From a virus: DNA of 42,351 bases. Both the position numbers and the translations under genes were made by a program. The first letter of the stretch is position 1. Each line of letters begins with the position of its first letter. Under the pieces are notes generated by a model. The model worked only from the letters and a program-made list of their open reading frames with translations. It was not told the origin of the DNA and ran no database searches. Below are positions 30,537 through 37,783 of the stretch, piece by piece. The stretch covers positions 1 to 42,351 of the IMG/VR virus record IMGVR_UViG_3300036770_004313; one strand, 5' to 3'.

Positions 30537-30913
30537 AGTTCGTTGGCTGGGATCCTGTATCCGTGCTCGTTGTGCCAATCGGTTCGGTCCTTTTTGAAGT
30601 TCTCGATCGGGTACTGCACCCAATCGCCAAAATCGTCCGGATCATTCGCGACCCGTTTGACCCGGGTGTTGTGCTTGATTGCCTCGGCCATGAGGCACCA
30701 AGGGCACACGCCGCCGACTGCGTGTCGGTCCTTCTCTGGCACTCCCATCAGCTTCTCCAAGTCGGGTTTGTACTCCTCGTTGTTCAGGCAGTACGGGCAG
30801 ACGCGTGCTGGATTCCGAAAGCACGCTCCCTCGTGCCTGGCTGCCGCGGGGCGCTGGAAGAATCCCTTCGAGCAGTGTTCGCAGTAGTAGCGGGTTACGG
30901 TCTTGGTTCTCAC
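30533..30913 (-). CDS. Zinc-finger protein with three CxxC pairs
   Basis: In this 126-aa protein residues 11-31 (CEHCSKGFFQRPAAARHEGAC) look like a C2H2/C2HC finger. CPYC follows near 39 and CPWC near 70. The C-terminus is aromatic and acidic (DDFGDWVQYPIENF). Multiple knuckles suggest a nucleic-acid-binding regulator or adaptor. GTGA coupling links it to the preceding basic protein. No family name can be given. Confidence 0.65.
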   Translation of the reverse strand: MRTKTVTRYYCEHCSKGFFQRPAAARHEGACFRNPARVCPYCLNNEEYKPDLEKLMGVPEKDRHAVGGVCPWCLMAEAIKHNTRVKRVANDPDDFGDWVQYPIENFKKDRTDWHNEHGYRIPANEL

Positions 30914-31113
30914 GCCTTCCCCTTTCCTTTGACGAACCGGATGGCTCCCTTGGCCATCGCCGCCTCGACGATCGCCTTGGCGCTCTCGCGGATTCCCGCG
31001 ACCTCTCTGGCGCGTGCCGATTCCTCGCGGGTGATCCGCTGGGGCTTCTGGGCGAACTCCCGCTTTGCTGCGCGCTTCGGGACCATGCTGGTAACTGGTG
31101 GTTGGTTTCTCAT
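30910..31113 (-). CDS. Small basic protein
   Basis: This 67-aa, Lys/Arg-rich protein is helical in its middle (REESARAREVAGIRESAKAI) and ends FVKGKGKA. It follows the SSB gene by TGACCC-ATG. Composition suggests nucleic-acid binding, but no motif is present. Confidence 0.6.
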   Translation of the reverse strand: MRNQPPVTSMVPKRAAKREFAQKPQRITREESARAREVAGIRESAKAIVEAAMAKGAIRFVKGKGKA

Positions 31114-31116
31114 GGG

Positions 31117-31569
31117 TCAGAAAGGAACGTCGTCGTCATCTCTTGGAGCCTCGACGGCCGGAAGTTGCGGTTGCGTCGGTTCCGCCTGAGGCCTTGGCGT
31201 ACTCGGGCGAGGCGCGGGTGCAGGCCTGCCGGTTGACTGTCCTTGCGGAGGTCCTCCGACGAACTGCCACTCCTCGACGACAACCTTGGTCTTGGTCTCC
31301 TTGCGCCCGTCCTTCTCGTAAATCTCCGCGCTGATGCGCCCCTCGCAGTAGACGCAGCGGCCCTTCTTCAGGTTCTGGGCGAACGCCTCCCCGCGCTTGC
31401 CCCAGATGGTGAGGCCGATGAAATCGACCTCTTCCTTCCACTGGTCGCCCACCTTCACGCGGCGGTTGATGGCGATCCCGGCGTTGCACACGGCGGTACC
31501 GTTGGCGGTGTACCTGAGTTCAGGGTCCCGGGTCAGGTTCCCGGCGATTTGGACGCGGTTGAGGTTCAT
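31117..31569 (-). CDS. ssb: Single-stranded DNA-binding protein
   Basis: This 150-aa protein has an N-terminal OB-fold (MNLNRVQIAGNLTRDPELRY, TIWGKRGEAFAQNLKKG, VYCEGRI, KTKVVVEEWQF) followed by a Pro/Gln-rich linker. The canonical acidic tip DDDDVPF recruits partners such as replication and recombination proteins. It sits amid RecT, RecE and nuclease genes, fitting a phage recombination/replication role. Start 31569 overlaps the upstream nuclease stop (ATGA). Confidence 0.95.
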   Translation of the reverse strand: MNLNRVQIAGNLTRDPELRYTANGTAVCNAGIAINRRVKVGDQWKEEVDFIGLTIWGKRGEAFAQNLKKGRCVYCEGRISAEIYEKDGRKETKTKVVVEEWQFVGGPPQGQSTGRPAPAPRPSTPRPQAEPTQPQLPAVEAPRDDDDVPF

Positions 31570-31895
31570 GACAGTTGAAGGGCGCGGAGCCTGACGTGCT
31601 TCACCAGGCGTTCGATTGTTGGGGTGGTGATCATGTCGCCGGTGATCCGGAAGACGGTCCAGCCGGCGAGCGCGGCCTCGTTGTACTTCTCGCAGTCCTT
31701 GGAGTAGCCGGAGCCGCGGGTGTGGCGGCCGCCGGTCCAGACGCCGCCCTCGATCTCGAAGGCGATGCGGGTGGTCTCGTGGGCGAAGTCGAAGCGCCAG
31801 CGGCGGGTCGGCAGAACCTTGACCTCCGGCTTCAGCTCGGGGCCTCCAAGCGCCTTCCAGAACAGGGAGAACTTCTTTTCGAGATGAGAGGCCAT
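31566..31895 (-). CDS. PD-(D/E)XK-type endonuclease
   Basis: The 109-aa protein shows the restriction-endonuclease-like core: RFDFA with Asp36, then FEIEGG with Glu47/Glu49, followed by GGRHTRGSGYSKDCEKYNEAAL and a final strand FRITGDMI. Close relatives occur in many phages as small nucleases in recombination or resolution clusters. The specific substrate (for example branched DNA) is not known. It is coupled to SSB by ATGA overlap and preceded by TGACCATG. Confidence 0.8.
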   Translation of the reverse strand: MASHLEKKFSLFWKALGGPELKPEVKVLPTRRWRFDFAHETTRIAFEIEGGVWTGGRHTRGSGYSKDCEKYNEAALAGWTVFRITGDMITTPTIERLVKHVRLRALQLS

Positions 31896-31897
31896 GG

Positions 31898-32131
31898 TCA
31901 GGTTCCCCAGTGCTGAAGTTCAAAGCGCCGCCCCATCCGGATGCCGTCCGCCTCGTCGTCAGGCGATTGCCCGAGGGCGGCCTCGCGATCGAACTCGACG
32001 GGCTTCGCGGGATCCGGGATGCGTCCGGTGCCGAGGCACTCAGGGCACTCCTTCAGCCGCATCTCCGTCGGATGGCTGTGGTCCATCGCGAACCCGTTTC
32101 GGCAGCGCTGGCAGCGGGTGAAGGCGGTCAC
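31898..32131 (-). CDS. Small DnaJ-type zinc-finger protein
   Basis: This 77-aa protein holds CQRC (about 7-10) and CPECLGTGRI (about 29-38), a DnaJ-like CxxCxGxG knuckle. The C-terminus is acidic then basic. GTG 32131 overlaps the preceding stop. It is presumably a zinc-binding adaptor; no enzyme domain is seen. Confidence 0.65.
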   Translation of the reverse strand: MTAFTRCQRCRNGFAMDHSHPTEMRLKECPECLGTGRIPDPAKPVEFDREAALGQSPDDEADGIRMGRRFELQHWGT

Positions 32132-32562
32132 GCTTCCCCCTTCTCTTTGTGATACTCCGCGACGTGCGCCTGCGCCTGCGGGTAGGTAGTCGGGACCAGC
32201 AGATGGCGCTCTGCCAGCTTGTCGCCTGCGGCTTCGATGCGCTTCGCTCGATCCTCCGCCTGGCGGATGTCGCCAATGCCTGAGGGCAGCTTCACGGTGC
32301 CATGGAGCCAGTTGGCCCAGAGGGCGCCGGGGTCTTGGACGACGGCTCTATACCTCGACAACTCATCCGTCAGCGCCACGTTCGCCGTGCGCATCGCGTT
32401 GATTTCAACCGTCAGCTTCGCCACCTCACCGCGAAGACATTGCCACGTCTGATGCGTCCGGCCGTCCGGCTTGGACGTGAGCACCAACGTCTGGCAGGCG
32501 TAGACGCTGCCGTATTTGTATGGGGTGGTAAATCGTTCACCGCAGAATGGGCATGGGTTCAC
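32128..32562 (-). CDS. Zinc-ribbon plus coiled-coil protein
   Basis: From GTG 32562 (GTGA overlap with the exonuclease stop) the protein has 144 aa. CPFCGERF opens a zinc knuckle with CQT and QCLR downstream. A coiled-coil helix follows (RGEVAKLTVEINAMRTANVA), then an Ala/Glu/Lys-rich tail. The longer frame upstream is noncoding overlap. The function is unknown, perhaps a single-strand-binding or recombination accessory. Confidence 0.6.
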   Translation of the reverse strand: MNPCPFCGERFTTPYKYGSVYACQTLVLTSKPDGRTHQTWQCLRGEVAKLTVEINAMRTANVALTDELSRYRAVVQDPGALWANWLHGTVKLPSGIGDIRQAEDRAKRIEAAGDKLAERHLLVPTTYPQAQAHVAEYHKEKGEA

Positions 32563-33455
32563 AAAAACCCCTTTCTCATCCACCGCGGCACGTCCCACTC
32601 CGCGGCTTCTTCTGTGTACCCGGGCCACTGGTTTGCGCGGACGCACCGGATGTATGTGTCCAAAGCTGCTTGGTACGCCTCGCGTCCAGCTTGGATGAGC
32701 GCGTCCGTCATCCGGTGGACCTTCACCAGCCCTACCGTTCTCTCGTACGCGATGAACCGGAAGCCCGTGAACATGTGGCTTCCAAGTAGGTCCCACGCAT
32801 CCATGTAGAACGCCGCCTGTAGGTGATAGCCCATGTCCCACGCGTGCTTCTGGAAGCCCTCCGGCGACGCATCCGCGCACGTCTTCAGGTCGCCCATGTC
32901 ATCCCCTTGCGGGACGAGGTCGAGGCGGGCCTTGCAGGGGAACGGCCCAGTCTCGTGCTGGTGATGCCAGAAGAGGGTAACCTCCGTGTCTGCGCCTTCG
33001 AGCAAGTCGCGGGCCTCGCGGTTGGCCAGCACGCGCTCGGATGCGCGCTCGATCTCGTCGAGGTCGGCCCGCTCAACCACGATGAACCCGGCATCCTCCT
33101 GAATCTGCTGCCACTGCTTGCAATACTTCCTGCGCCAGTTCCACGGCTCGACGTCACCTGGCTTCGGGTCACGGAGTCCGCCCTTGTAGTCGGCCGGGAC
33201 GATGTAGGTTTCCGGAACAACGCTGATTGCCGGGAACGGTTTGGCGGGTTCGAGGATCCGGTGGTGTACCAGCGTGCCCAGCACCATCTCCCATGTGGGC
33301 GGGGTCGGGTGCTGTAGCCGGTGAAGCAGGTGCGCCGGGGTCTTCCCGTGCAGCTCGCGAAGCTGCGACGCTGAGGCGGCCCAGCGGATGCCGTGGTAGC
33401 GGCCGGGGAGCCAATCGCGGTGGACGCCCTCGTCTATCGTGGGGATCTGGATCAT
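32559..33455 (-). CDS. RecE/YqaJ-like exonuclease (PD-(D/E)XK)
   Basis: This 298-aa protein has GTLVHHRILEP (60-70, with the conserved His), KARLDLVPQ (Asp179), MGDLKTCADASPEGF (Asp189 and Lys191 of the DxK core) and YHLQAAFYMDAW with the helix Gln213. Together these are the signature of RecE or Cas4-like phage exonucleases. It should resect double-stranded ends to single strands for the RecT-type annealer encoded upstream at 35650-36762. Start 33455 overlaps the MazG-like stop (ATGA). Confidence 0.87.
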   Translation of the reverse strand: MIQIPTIDEGVHRDWLPGRYHGIRWAASASQLRELHGKTPAHLLHRLQHPTPPTWEMVLGTLVHHRILEPAKPFPAISVVPETYIVPADYKGGLRDPKPGDVEPWNWRRKYCKQWQQIQEDAGFIVVERADLDEIERASERVLANREARDLLEGADTEVTLFWHHQHETGPFPCKARLDLVPQGDDMGDLKTCADASPEGFQKHAWDMGYHLQAAFYMDAWDLLGSHMFTGFRFIAYERTVGLVKVHRMTDALIQAGREAYQAALDTYIRCVRANQWPGYTEEAAEWDVPRWMRKGFL

Positions 33456-33865
33456 GCCGCCTTCCCTCCATGCCGAAAGCCGCGCTCCGCGTTGGCTTTG
33501 ATCTCCTCAACGATCGCCTCTGCCAGCGGAAGCTCGAACCGCTCGGCGAGGTCCATGCACCGGACGATGGTTCCGGCCAACTCCCGGACGAGCGTGTCCT
33601 TGGTCTTGGCGTCGGACCAAGTGGCGCGGTCGTGCTTCCTGACGGCTTCGATAGCCTCCGAGACCTCGGTCCCGACAAGCCCGAGGCACCCGATCGCGAC
33701 CATGGGAACAACTCCCGGAAGGCGGCTTTCCATGATCGTGTTTCGGTCGTCCCACCAGCCGTTCAGCGTGTTCACGTCGAACGCGGCGCGCTGGGCGATA
33801 TGGAAGAACAGGACAAAGTCAAACTGGGTGTTGTCGTCCGTGCAGATGAGCGGCTTGGCGTTCAC
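33452..33865 (-). CDS. MazG-like nucleotide pyrophosphohydrolase
   Basis: This 137-aa protein contains EVSEAIEAVRKH (metal-binding E-x3-E type helix), then LVRELAGTIVRCMDLAERFE with the E...D helix, and the typical end NAERGFRHGGKAA. These features match the all-alpha NTP pyrophosphohydrolase fold of phage MazG proteins, which hydrolyse nucleotides and may modulate starvation signalling. The real start is GTG 33865 (GTGA overlap). The extended frame is shadow sequence. Confidence 0.78.
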   Translation of the reverse strand: MNAKPLICTDDNTQFDFVLFFHIAQRAAFDVNTLNGWWDDRNTIMESRLPGVVPMVAIGCLGLVGTEVSEAIEAVRKHDRATWSDAKTKDTLVRELAGTIVRCMDLAERFELPLAEAIVEEIKANAERGFRHGGKAA

Positions 33866-34605
33866 TCGCCACCGCCTTCCACCTTCTCCTCGTTGTCCTT
33901 CACGATGGATTCCAGCCCCACCTTGAAGCCCTCGAAGGCGTCCTTGCCGAGGTTGTCCACGATCCACTCCTTGGACCGGCGGGCAGCCTTGCGAATGGCG
34001 TCGGCGCGCAGCTTCGTGGAGGGCTGCTCGCTGTCGAGGCGCTCGGAGATGGACTTGGCACCGACCTGAATCCGGAGGGCCGTGTACCAGCGGCCGTTGT
34101 GCCGGCCGATGACGATGATGCCGCGATCGTTGCCGGCTGGAGCGAAGATCGGGAGTTCGTCGCGCAGCTCGAAGGCGCTTTCCGCGATTAGGAGGTCCTG
34201 CTGGAAGTCGTCGCCCGTCATGGGCTCGTCCAGAACCGGGGCCGCGTCCTGCGGAGCGTCCTCGAGGTAGAAGAACTTCCGGCGGGCCTTGGCGTCGTAG
34301 ACCACGACACAGCGGGCCTCGCGCATCTCAAACCCGGCCTGCAATTTGGTGCCCAAGCTGTCGATCCGGGTCTTCGCCTCCTCGGCGCGCAACTTGAACG
34401 AGGCCTTCACCGTGTTGAACTCGGTCTCGACTGCCCGGGCCGCGGCGATGGCCTGCCCAAGGTCGTTGCCGAACACGAGCTTCTCGGCGTCGCTGAAGTT
34501 GTGGCGGACGAACTTCACCTCGACCTTCGGTGTAATCCGAGGGACCGGCTTCGCGGCCTTCGTGGTTTCGCCTTCTGCGGGGATGTACTCTTCGGTGTGT
34601 TTCAT
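33862..34605 (-). CDS. Unknown early-region protein
   Basis: This 247-aa protein has a basic N-terminus, then FSDAEKLVFGNDLGQAIAAA and a coiled-coil helix (EFNTVKASFKLRAEEAKTRI). A strand-rich middle (CVVVYDAKARRKFFYLEDAP) and an acidic C-terminus follow. No known domain was recognised. It lies between the coiled-coil gene and MazG-like gene in the recombination operon. The leader before ATG 34605 matches the one before the RecT gene (ATGGGTCTTCTG...TGGTTTCGG read on plus), suggesting common control. Confidence 0.65.
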   Translation of the reverse strand: MKHTEEYIPAEGETTKAAKPVPRITPKVEVKFVRHNFSDAEKLVFGNDLGQAIAAARAVETEFNTVKASFKLRAEEAKTRIDSLGTKLQAGFEMREARCVVVYDAKARRKFFYLEDAPQDAAPVLDEPMTGDDFQQDLLIAESAFELRDELPIFAPAGNDRGIIVIGRHNGRWYTALRIQVGAKSISERLDSEQPSTKLRADAIRKAARRSKEWIVDNLGKDAFEGFKVGLESIVKDNEEKVEGGGE

Positions 34606-34637
34606 GATGGGTCTTCTGCTGATGGTTTCGGTTTGGA

Positions 34638-35465
34638 CTACGTTCTGACGACTGCCTTGACCTCCTGCTTGATCACGAGGCCGGGGATATCGCGCTCGCC
34701 CTGGCGAATGCGTGTAATGATGTCGTTTCGGCGGACGACGAGGTCGACCAGCTCCGGCCGCGCGGCGTGCAGGGCCTTGATGTCGACAACCTCGAACACC
34801 CAAACGTTGGAGACGGAGGTTCCCGCGGCCTTTGGTGCGACAGGGGCGGGCGTCCGGAGGACTTGAGCTTGCGACAACTTTGCCGCATCGGCCTCCTTGT
34901 GCTTCTGCGCCTCCACGGACGACGCCTTTTCCTGCGCCTCCTTGGCTTCCTGCTGGGCCTTGGCGCGGGTCTCTGGATCGGTGGCCTCGCGGGCCTTCCG
35001 GTCAGCCTCGGCCTTGGCCGCCTCCGCCTCCCGGGCCTGCCTGTCCAGTTCGGCCTTCTTCGCCGCGGCTTCTTCCTGCTGCCGCTTCAGCTCCGCCTGC
35101 CGCTTCTCCTCGGCCTCGCGGGCAATGCGCTGCTGTTCGGTGACCCACGTCAGATGGATCGCGGAGAGTCGCTTCTTCGCCAGCTCCAAGGGCTCAACGA
35201 ACGTCTTGGCCGCCTCGTCGATCTTCCGTCCCAAGGCCAACGCTGGGGCCTTCACGATCTGCCGCCCGTCCTCGGTGACCTTCAGAAGCTGATTGATCTC
35301 GCGCAGGGCGTTGACCACTTCGCCTTCGGTGTCGGCGTCCGTGATGACGTCGGGGCAGAAGTCAGCGGTGTCGATCACCGCGTTGCGTCGGCTGTATGTG
35401 TCCTCGGCAATCTCGACCTTCACCAGGTCGAATCCGCTGACGGCAATGGGATTGGCGGCGCTCAC
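34638..35465 (-). CDS. Coiled-coil phage protein of the recombination operon
   Basis: This 275-aa protein has an N-terminal globular part ending with VKAPALALGRKIDEAAKTFV. A long Ala/Glu/Lys coiled coil follows (about 105-200), then a C-terminal beta-alpha part with NVWVFEVVDIKALH and RPELVDLVVRRNDIITRI. The pattern is common in phages with RecT/RecE systems, but its function is not established. GTG 35465 has a good GGGGAGGTG site and overlaps the preceding stop. Confidence 0.7.
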   Translation of the reverse strand: MSAANPIAVSGFDLVKVEIAEDTYSRRNAVIDTADFCPDVITDADTEGEVVNALREINQLLKVTEDGRQIVKAPALALGRKIDEAAKTFVEPLELAKKRLSAIHLTWVTEQQRIAREAEEKRQAELKRQQEEAAAKKAELDRQAREAEAAKAEADRKAREATDPETRAKAQQEAKEAQEKASSVEAQKHKEADAAKLSQAQVLRTPAPVAPKAAGTSVSNVWVFEVVDIKALHAARPELVDLVVRRNDIITRIRQGERDIPGLVIKQEVKAVVRT

Positions 35466-35653
35466 GCTGCACCTCCCCGCTTCTGGATGTTGCGACGGCG
35501 GCGAGCATCTCGGACCTGTGTCCGGTATGATTTGCGCTCCGGGAACCTGACGGACCTAGACTCGGTGCGCGGAGCGAGCGCGAACAGTTGCGGAACCTTG
35601 AAAAGCTCGCCACCCATCGCGAGCGCCATCGTTGCGGCAATAGCTGGATTCAC
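35462..35653 (-). CDS. Small basic hypothetical protein
   Basis: This 63-aa protein starts with a hydrophobic MNPAIAATMALAMGG and has a very basic C-terminus (RTQVRDARRRRNIQKRGG). GTG 35653 overlaps the RecT stop and its own stop overlaps the next GTG, so it is coupled on both sides. No family was recognised. Confidence 0.55.
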   Translation of the reverse strand: MNPAIAATMALAMGGELFKVPQLFALAPRTESRSVRFPERKSYRTQVRDARRRRNIQKRGGAA

Positions 35654-36762
35654 TGGGCACCGCCTTCCTTGAGCCGCTTGGCCTGCTTGACGAAGTTGTC
35701 GAGCGACCGCAACAGCCGGTCGCACATGGGTTCGGCCAGCTCGCCGAATGAGGTCTCGACGACATCCTGCCCGCGGCTGTCCAAGAACTTGACCAGACCG
35801 TCGAAGTCCACACCTGCCGCCAGAAACGCCTTCTGAATCTTCTCCCGCTTCGCATCCAGCTCCGTCTGTGGCGGTGCGCCAGTGGTCGATTGGGGCGCGG
35901 GATCCGCCTGAACGGGTGCAGGGAAGGGGACGGTGCCAGACGCGTCCGTAGGGGCAGCCTGAGGCGCGGGAGCGGGTGCCTGTGTTGGTGCCGGCGTTGG
36001 ATCTGGAGCGGTAAACTTCGGAGCTTTGGCCGGGAGTTGCGGGCGCTGCGTTGCAGCCTCAATCTGCCCCTCTTCGCCAGCCTCACCTTCGGGCATGATG
36101 TTGCCCGTCATCTGCTCGTAGCACCGCTTCAGGAATTTGCGGGTGGCCTTGCCGAGGAGTTGGTCGGCTCCGCTGAAGTCATCGCTCTTGACCGGGATGG
36201 ATGCCTTCAGCGTCTGCGGTTTCCCGTCGTGGAACCACGTACCTTCGCACTCGATAATGACGCCCCCCGGCTTGTTTCCCGGGACGCCCAGGCTGACCTT
36301 GAAGTCGGTGATGTGCTTCAACCCGCGGATGAGGAACTCGAAGCCTTCCTTCGTGCAGTAGGTCCGGCCGCTGATGATGTTCCATTGATTGCCGACCAAC
36401 TGGAGCCCGCGCAGCCCGGCCTCGATCGCGCAGTCTTTTACCACGTCGTACGGGTACGGCTGGTTATACTCCCCGGTCTTCCGGTTCTTGGTCTTCGGGT
36501 CCTTATCGGTCCGGAACCCGATCGCGCTGTCTTGGAGCGCAATGATGCGGGCCTTGATTGCCGGATCATCAAACAGCCGGCGAAGGCTCTCCATGCTCTC
36601 CGCCACCTGAAGGGCAGCGATGATGTTGCCCGACGATCCGGAGCCGAACGCGGCCATTGCCGCTTCGTTCGCCTGCTGGATCGCCAGGGCGGTGTCCTCA
36701 CTCACCGGGGCCATCCCGGTCTGAACCGGGCCTCTTCTTCTCGTCAATTCCTGTGTACTCAT
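35650..36762 (-). CDS. RecT-type single-strand annealing protein
   Basis: This 370-aa protein has a conserved core at about residues 45-230 (DCAIEAGLRGLQLVGNQWNI, YCTKEGFEFLIRGLK, then KATRKFLKRCYEQMTG), resembling RecT/ERF-like annealers. A long Pro/Ala/Gln-rich linker (about 235-305) leads to a C-terminal helical domain. It pairs with the RecE-type exonuclease for end joining and recombination. ATG 36762 lacks a Shine-Dalgarno sequence; the leader ends CAGAAGACCC-ATG and recurs upstream of 34605. Confidence 0.78.
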   Translation of the reverse strand: MSTQELTRRRGPVQTGMAPVSEDTALAIQQANEAAMAAFGSGSSGNIIAALQVAESMESLRRLFDDPAIKARIIALQDSAIGFRTDKDPKTKNRKTGEYNQPYPYDVVKDCAIEAGLRGLQLVGNQWNIISGRTYCTKEGFEFLIRGLKHITDFKVSLGVPGNKPGGVIIECEGTWFHDGKPQTLKASIPVKSDDFSGADQLLGKATRKFLKRCYEQMTGNIMPEGEAGEEGQIEAATQRPQLPAKAPKFTAPDPTPAPTQAPAPAPQAAPTDASGTVPFPAPVQADPAPQSTTGAPPQTELDAKREKIQKAFLAAGVDFDGLVKFLDSRGQDVVETSFGELAEPMCDRLLRSLDNFVKQAKRLKEGGAQ

Positions 36763-36791
36763 GGGTCTTCTGTTGTGGTTTCGGAACGAAA

Positions 36792-36938
36792 TCAGTGCAT
36801 GCGGCGGACCGTGCCGTGGAACGCCATCCAGTGGCGCAGGCGGGTGCCGCGTTGGTTCTTGGTCTTGGGTGCCGTCGCGCTCAGGCGCAGGCCCGCGGCG
36901 AGGCACATGAAGGCGGCGATGAGGAGTGCGGTGGTCAT
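36792..36938 (-). CDS. Short membrane-type protein (48 aa)
   Basis: ATG 36938 gives MTTALLIAAFMCLAAGLRLS, a hydrophobic segment, then a basic tail ending VRRMH. The leader (AACCCAAACCTGAA-ATG) is of the A/C-rich type seen at other unit-leading genes of this phage. It lies 30 bp upstream of the RecT start. Its small size makes this tentative; a leader peptide or small inner-membrane protein is possible. Confidence 0.4.
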   Translation of the reverse strand: MTTALLIAAFMCLAAGLRLSATAPKTKNQRGTRLRHWMAFHGTVRRMH

Positions 36939-37163
36939 TTCAGGTTTGGGTTAAAGAATTCCCCCCGCGCCCGAACCCAATCCCGATGCACGACAGGTGC
37001 AGCGGTCCGTTCTGCCACGAGCGCGGGGGAAAGCTGGCGCGAGCACCGTGGAGATCCGCGCAACCATGCCGCCCAATTGAGGGGTGGGCCGAGCCGCGCG
37101 GCTTCGGGGCTGTGATGTTACTCCTCGGACCCGCTTGCTTCTCCGCCGAGGACTCGCATTGAG
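36939..37163 (-). other. Gene-free leader with a 9-bp long-range inverted repeat
   Basis: CCCCCGCGC (36962-36970) and GCGCGGGGG (37021-37029) are perfect partners 50 nt apart. Inside lies the small hairpin GCAC-GACAG-GTGC (about 36988-37000). The element lies between the tRNA-like gene and the RecT unit, on the transcribed strand. It may be a structured 5' leader or small RNA. A tRNA fold could not be completed (no matching T-stem). Confidence 0.4.
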
Positions 37164-37235
37164 TGGTTGCGGGGCCGGGATTCGAACCCGGTGAGGTGGG
37201 CGTATGAAACCGACCTGCGTCCAACGCTCCCCGCC
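37164..37235 (-). tRNA. Degenerate initiator-type tRNA-Met (CAU) gene
   Basis: The 72-nt sequence folds with acceptor GGCGGGG/CCCCGCA (pairs 2-7 intact, position 1 unpaired with A72, as in initiator tRNA) and an encoded CCA end. The T-arm CCGGG-TTCGAAT-CCCGG is perfect. The anticodon arm TCGGT-TTCATAC-GCCCA carries CAU (37206-37204) after U33 and before A37. The 3' half matches bacterial tRNA-fMet closely. Oddities are a short D-arm (GCGT-TGG-ACGC), a C-C mismatch and a T-G pair in the anticodon stem. Function is uncertain; it may be a relic or a modified initiator. Confidence 0.6.
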
Positions 37236-37358
37236 AAAGAAATGCCGCCGACCCGCCCTCTGCGACGCACCCGTTGGTCAGCTCAATCGGGCCGGCAGAC
37301 AATCCGGCAACCACCCATGTCTTTGTGCATCGCCCTCTCGGGCCGGCGGCAAAAGTGT

Positions 37359-37586
37359 TCACGCGAAGAAGCCTTTCCCCGTGGACTGAATCCAGCGGTC
37401 GAGTTCCTCGCGGAAGAAGACGAGTTCCCGCCCGATCTTGCGGTGGGGAATGGCGCTCTGGCGCACCCGGTACCGGAACGTGCGTTCGGGCATGGGCTGG
37501 CCGTCCTCGCGCAACAGCTTCCCCAGGTAGGCCCGGGTCGAGGCGGCGGACATCGGCGTCAAAACCAGCTTGGGGTTCTGAGTCAC
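37359..37586 (-). CDS. Excisionase-like / MerR-type HTH protein
   Basis: This 75-aa protein has MSAASTRAYLGKLLREDGQP followed by ERTFRYRVRQSAIPHRKIGR and ELVFFREELDRWI. The last blocks match the HTH_17 excisionase pattern, in which a P-H-R-K-I-G-R turn and a W-I end form the wing. It may direct excision with the integrase or regulate early genes. GTG 37586 overlaps the preceding stop. Between it and the tRNA-like gene (37236-37358) I see no feature. Confidence 0.7.
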   Translation of the reverse strand: MTQNPKLVLTPMSAASTRAYLGKLLREDGQPMPERTFRYRVRQSAIPHRKIGRELVFFREELDRWIQSTGKGFFA

Positions 37587-37783
37587 AAGCCGCTCCTTTC
37601 CATCTGGCGCAGGCGAAGCCCGCGCTCCTTCACCAACTCGTTCCACAGATCGGTGCAGCGGGCCTCTGCCAAGAGGCGTGCCCGTTGCTGCCTTCCAGCC
37701 TCCCGGGCGAACCAAAGAGCCATGACCCATCCGAGCAGGGCCACAAAGGCGACGGAGGCGATGGACAGGATCAAAGCGTTCAC
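37583..37783 (-). CDS. Small membrane protein
   Basis: This 66-aa protein has one hydrophobic segment (about residues 3-24, ALILSIASVAFVALLGWVMA), then a basic amphipathic tail (REAGRQQRARLLAEARCTDL). GTG 37783 overlaps the preceding stop as GTGA. Topology suggests a single-pass inner-membrane protein with cytosolic tail; the function is unknown. Confidence 0.6.
   Translation of the reverse strand: MNALILSIASVAFVALLGWVMALWFAREAGRQQRARLLAEARCTDLWNELVKERGLRLRQMERSGL

Noticed and set aside
36962-37029. Second tRNA (Asp-like, CCTGTC loop)
   Set aside because: The outer stem pairs, but no 5-bp T-stem or canonical 7-nt anticodon loop with U33 can be formed; kept only as a structured element.
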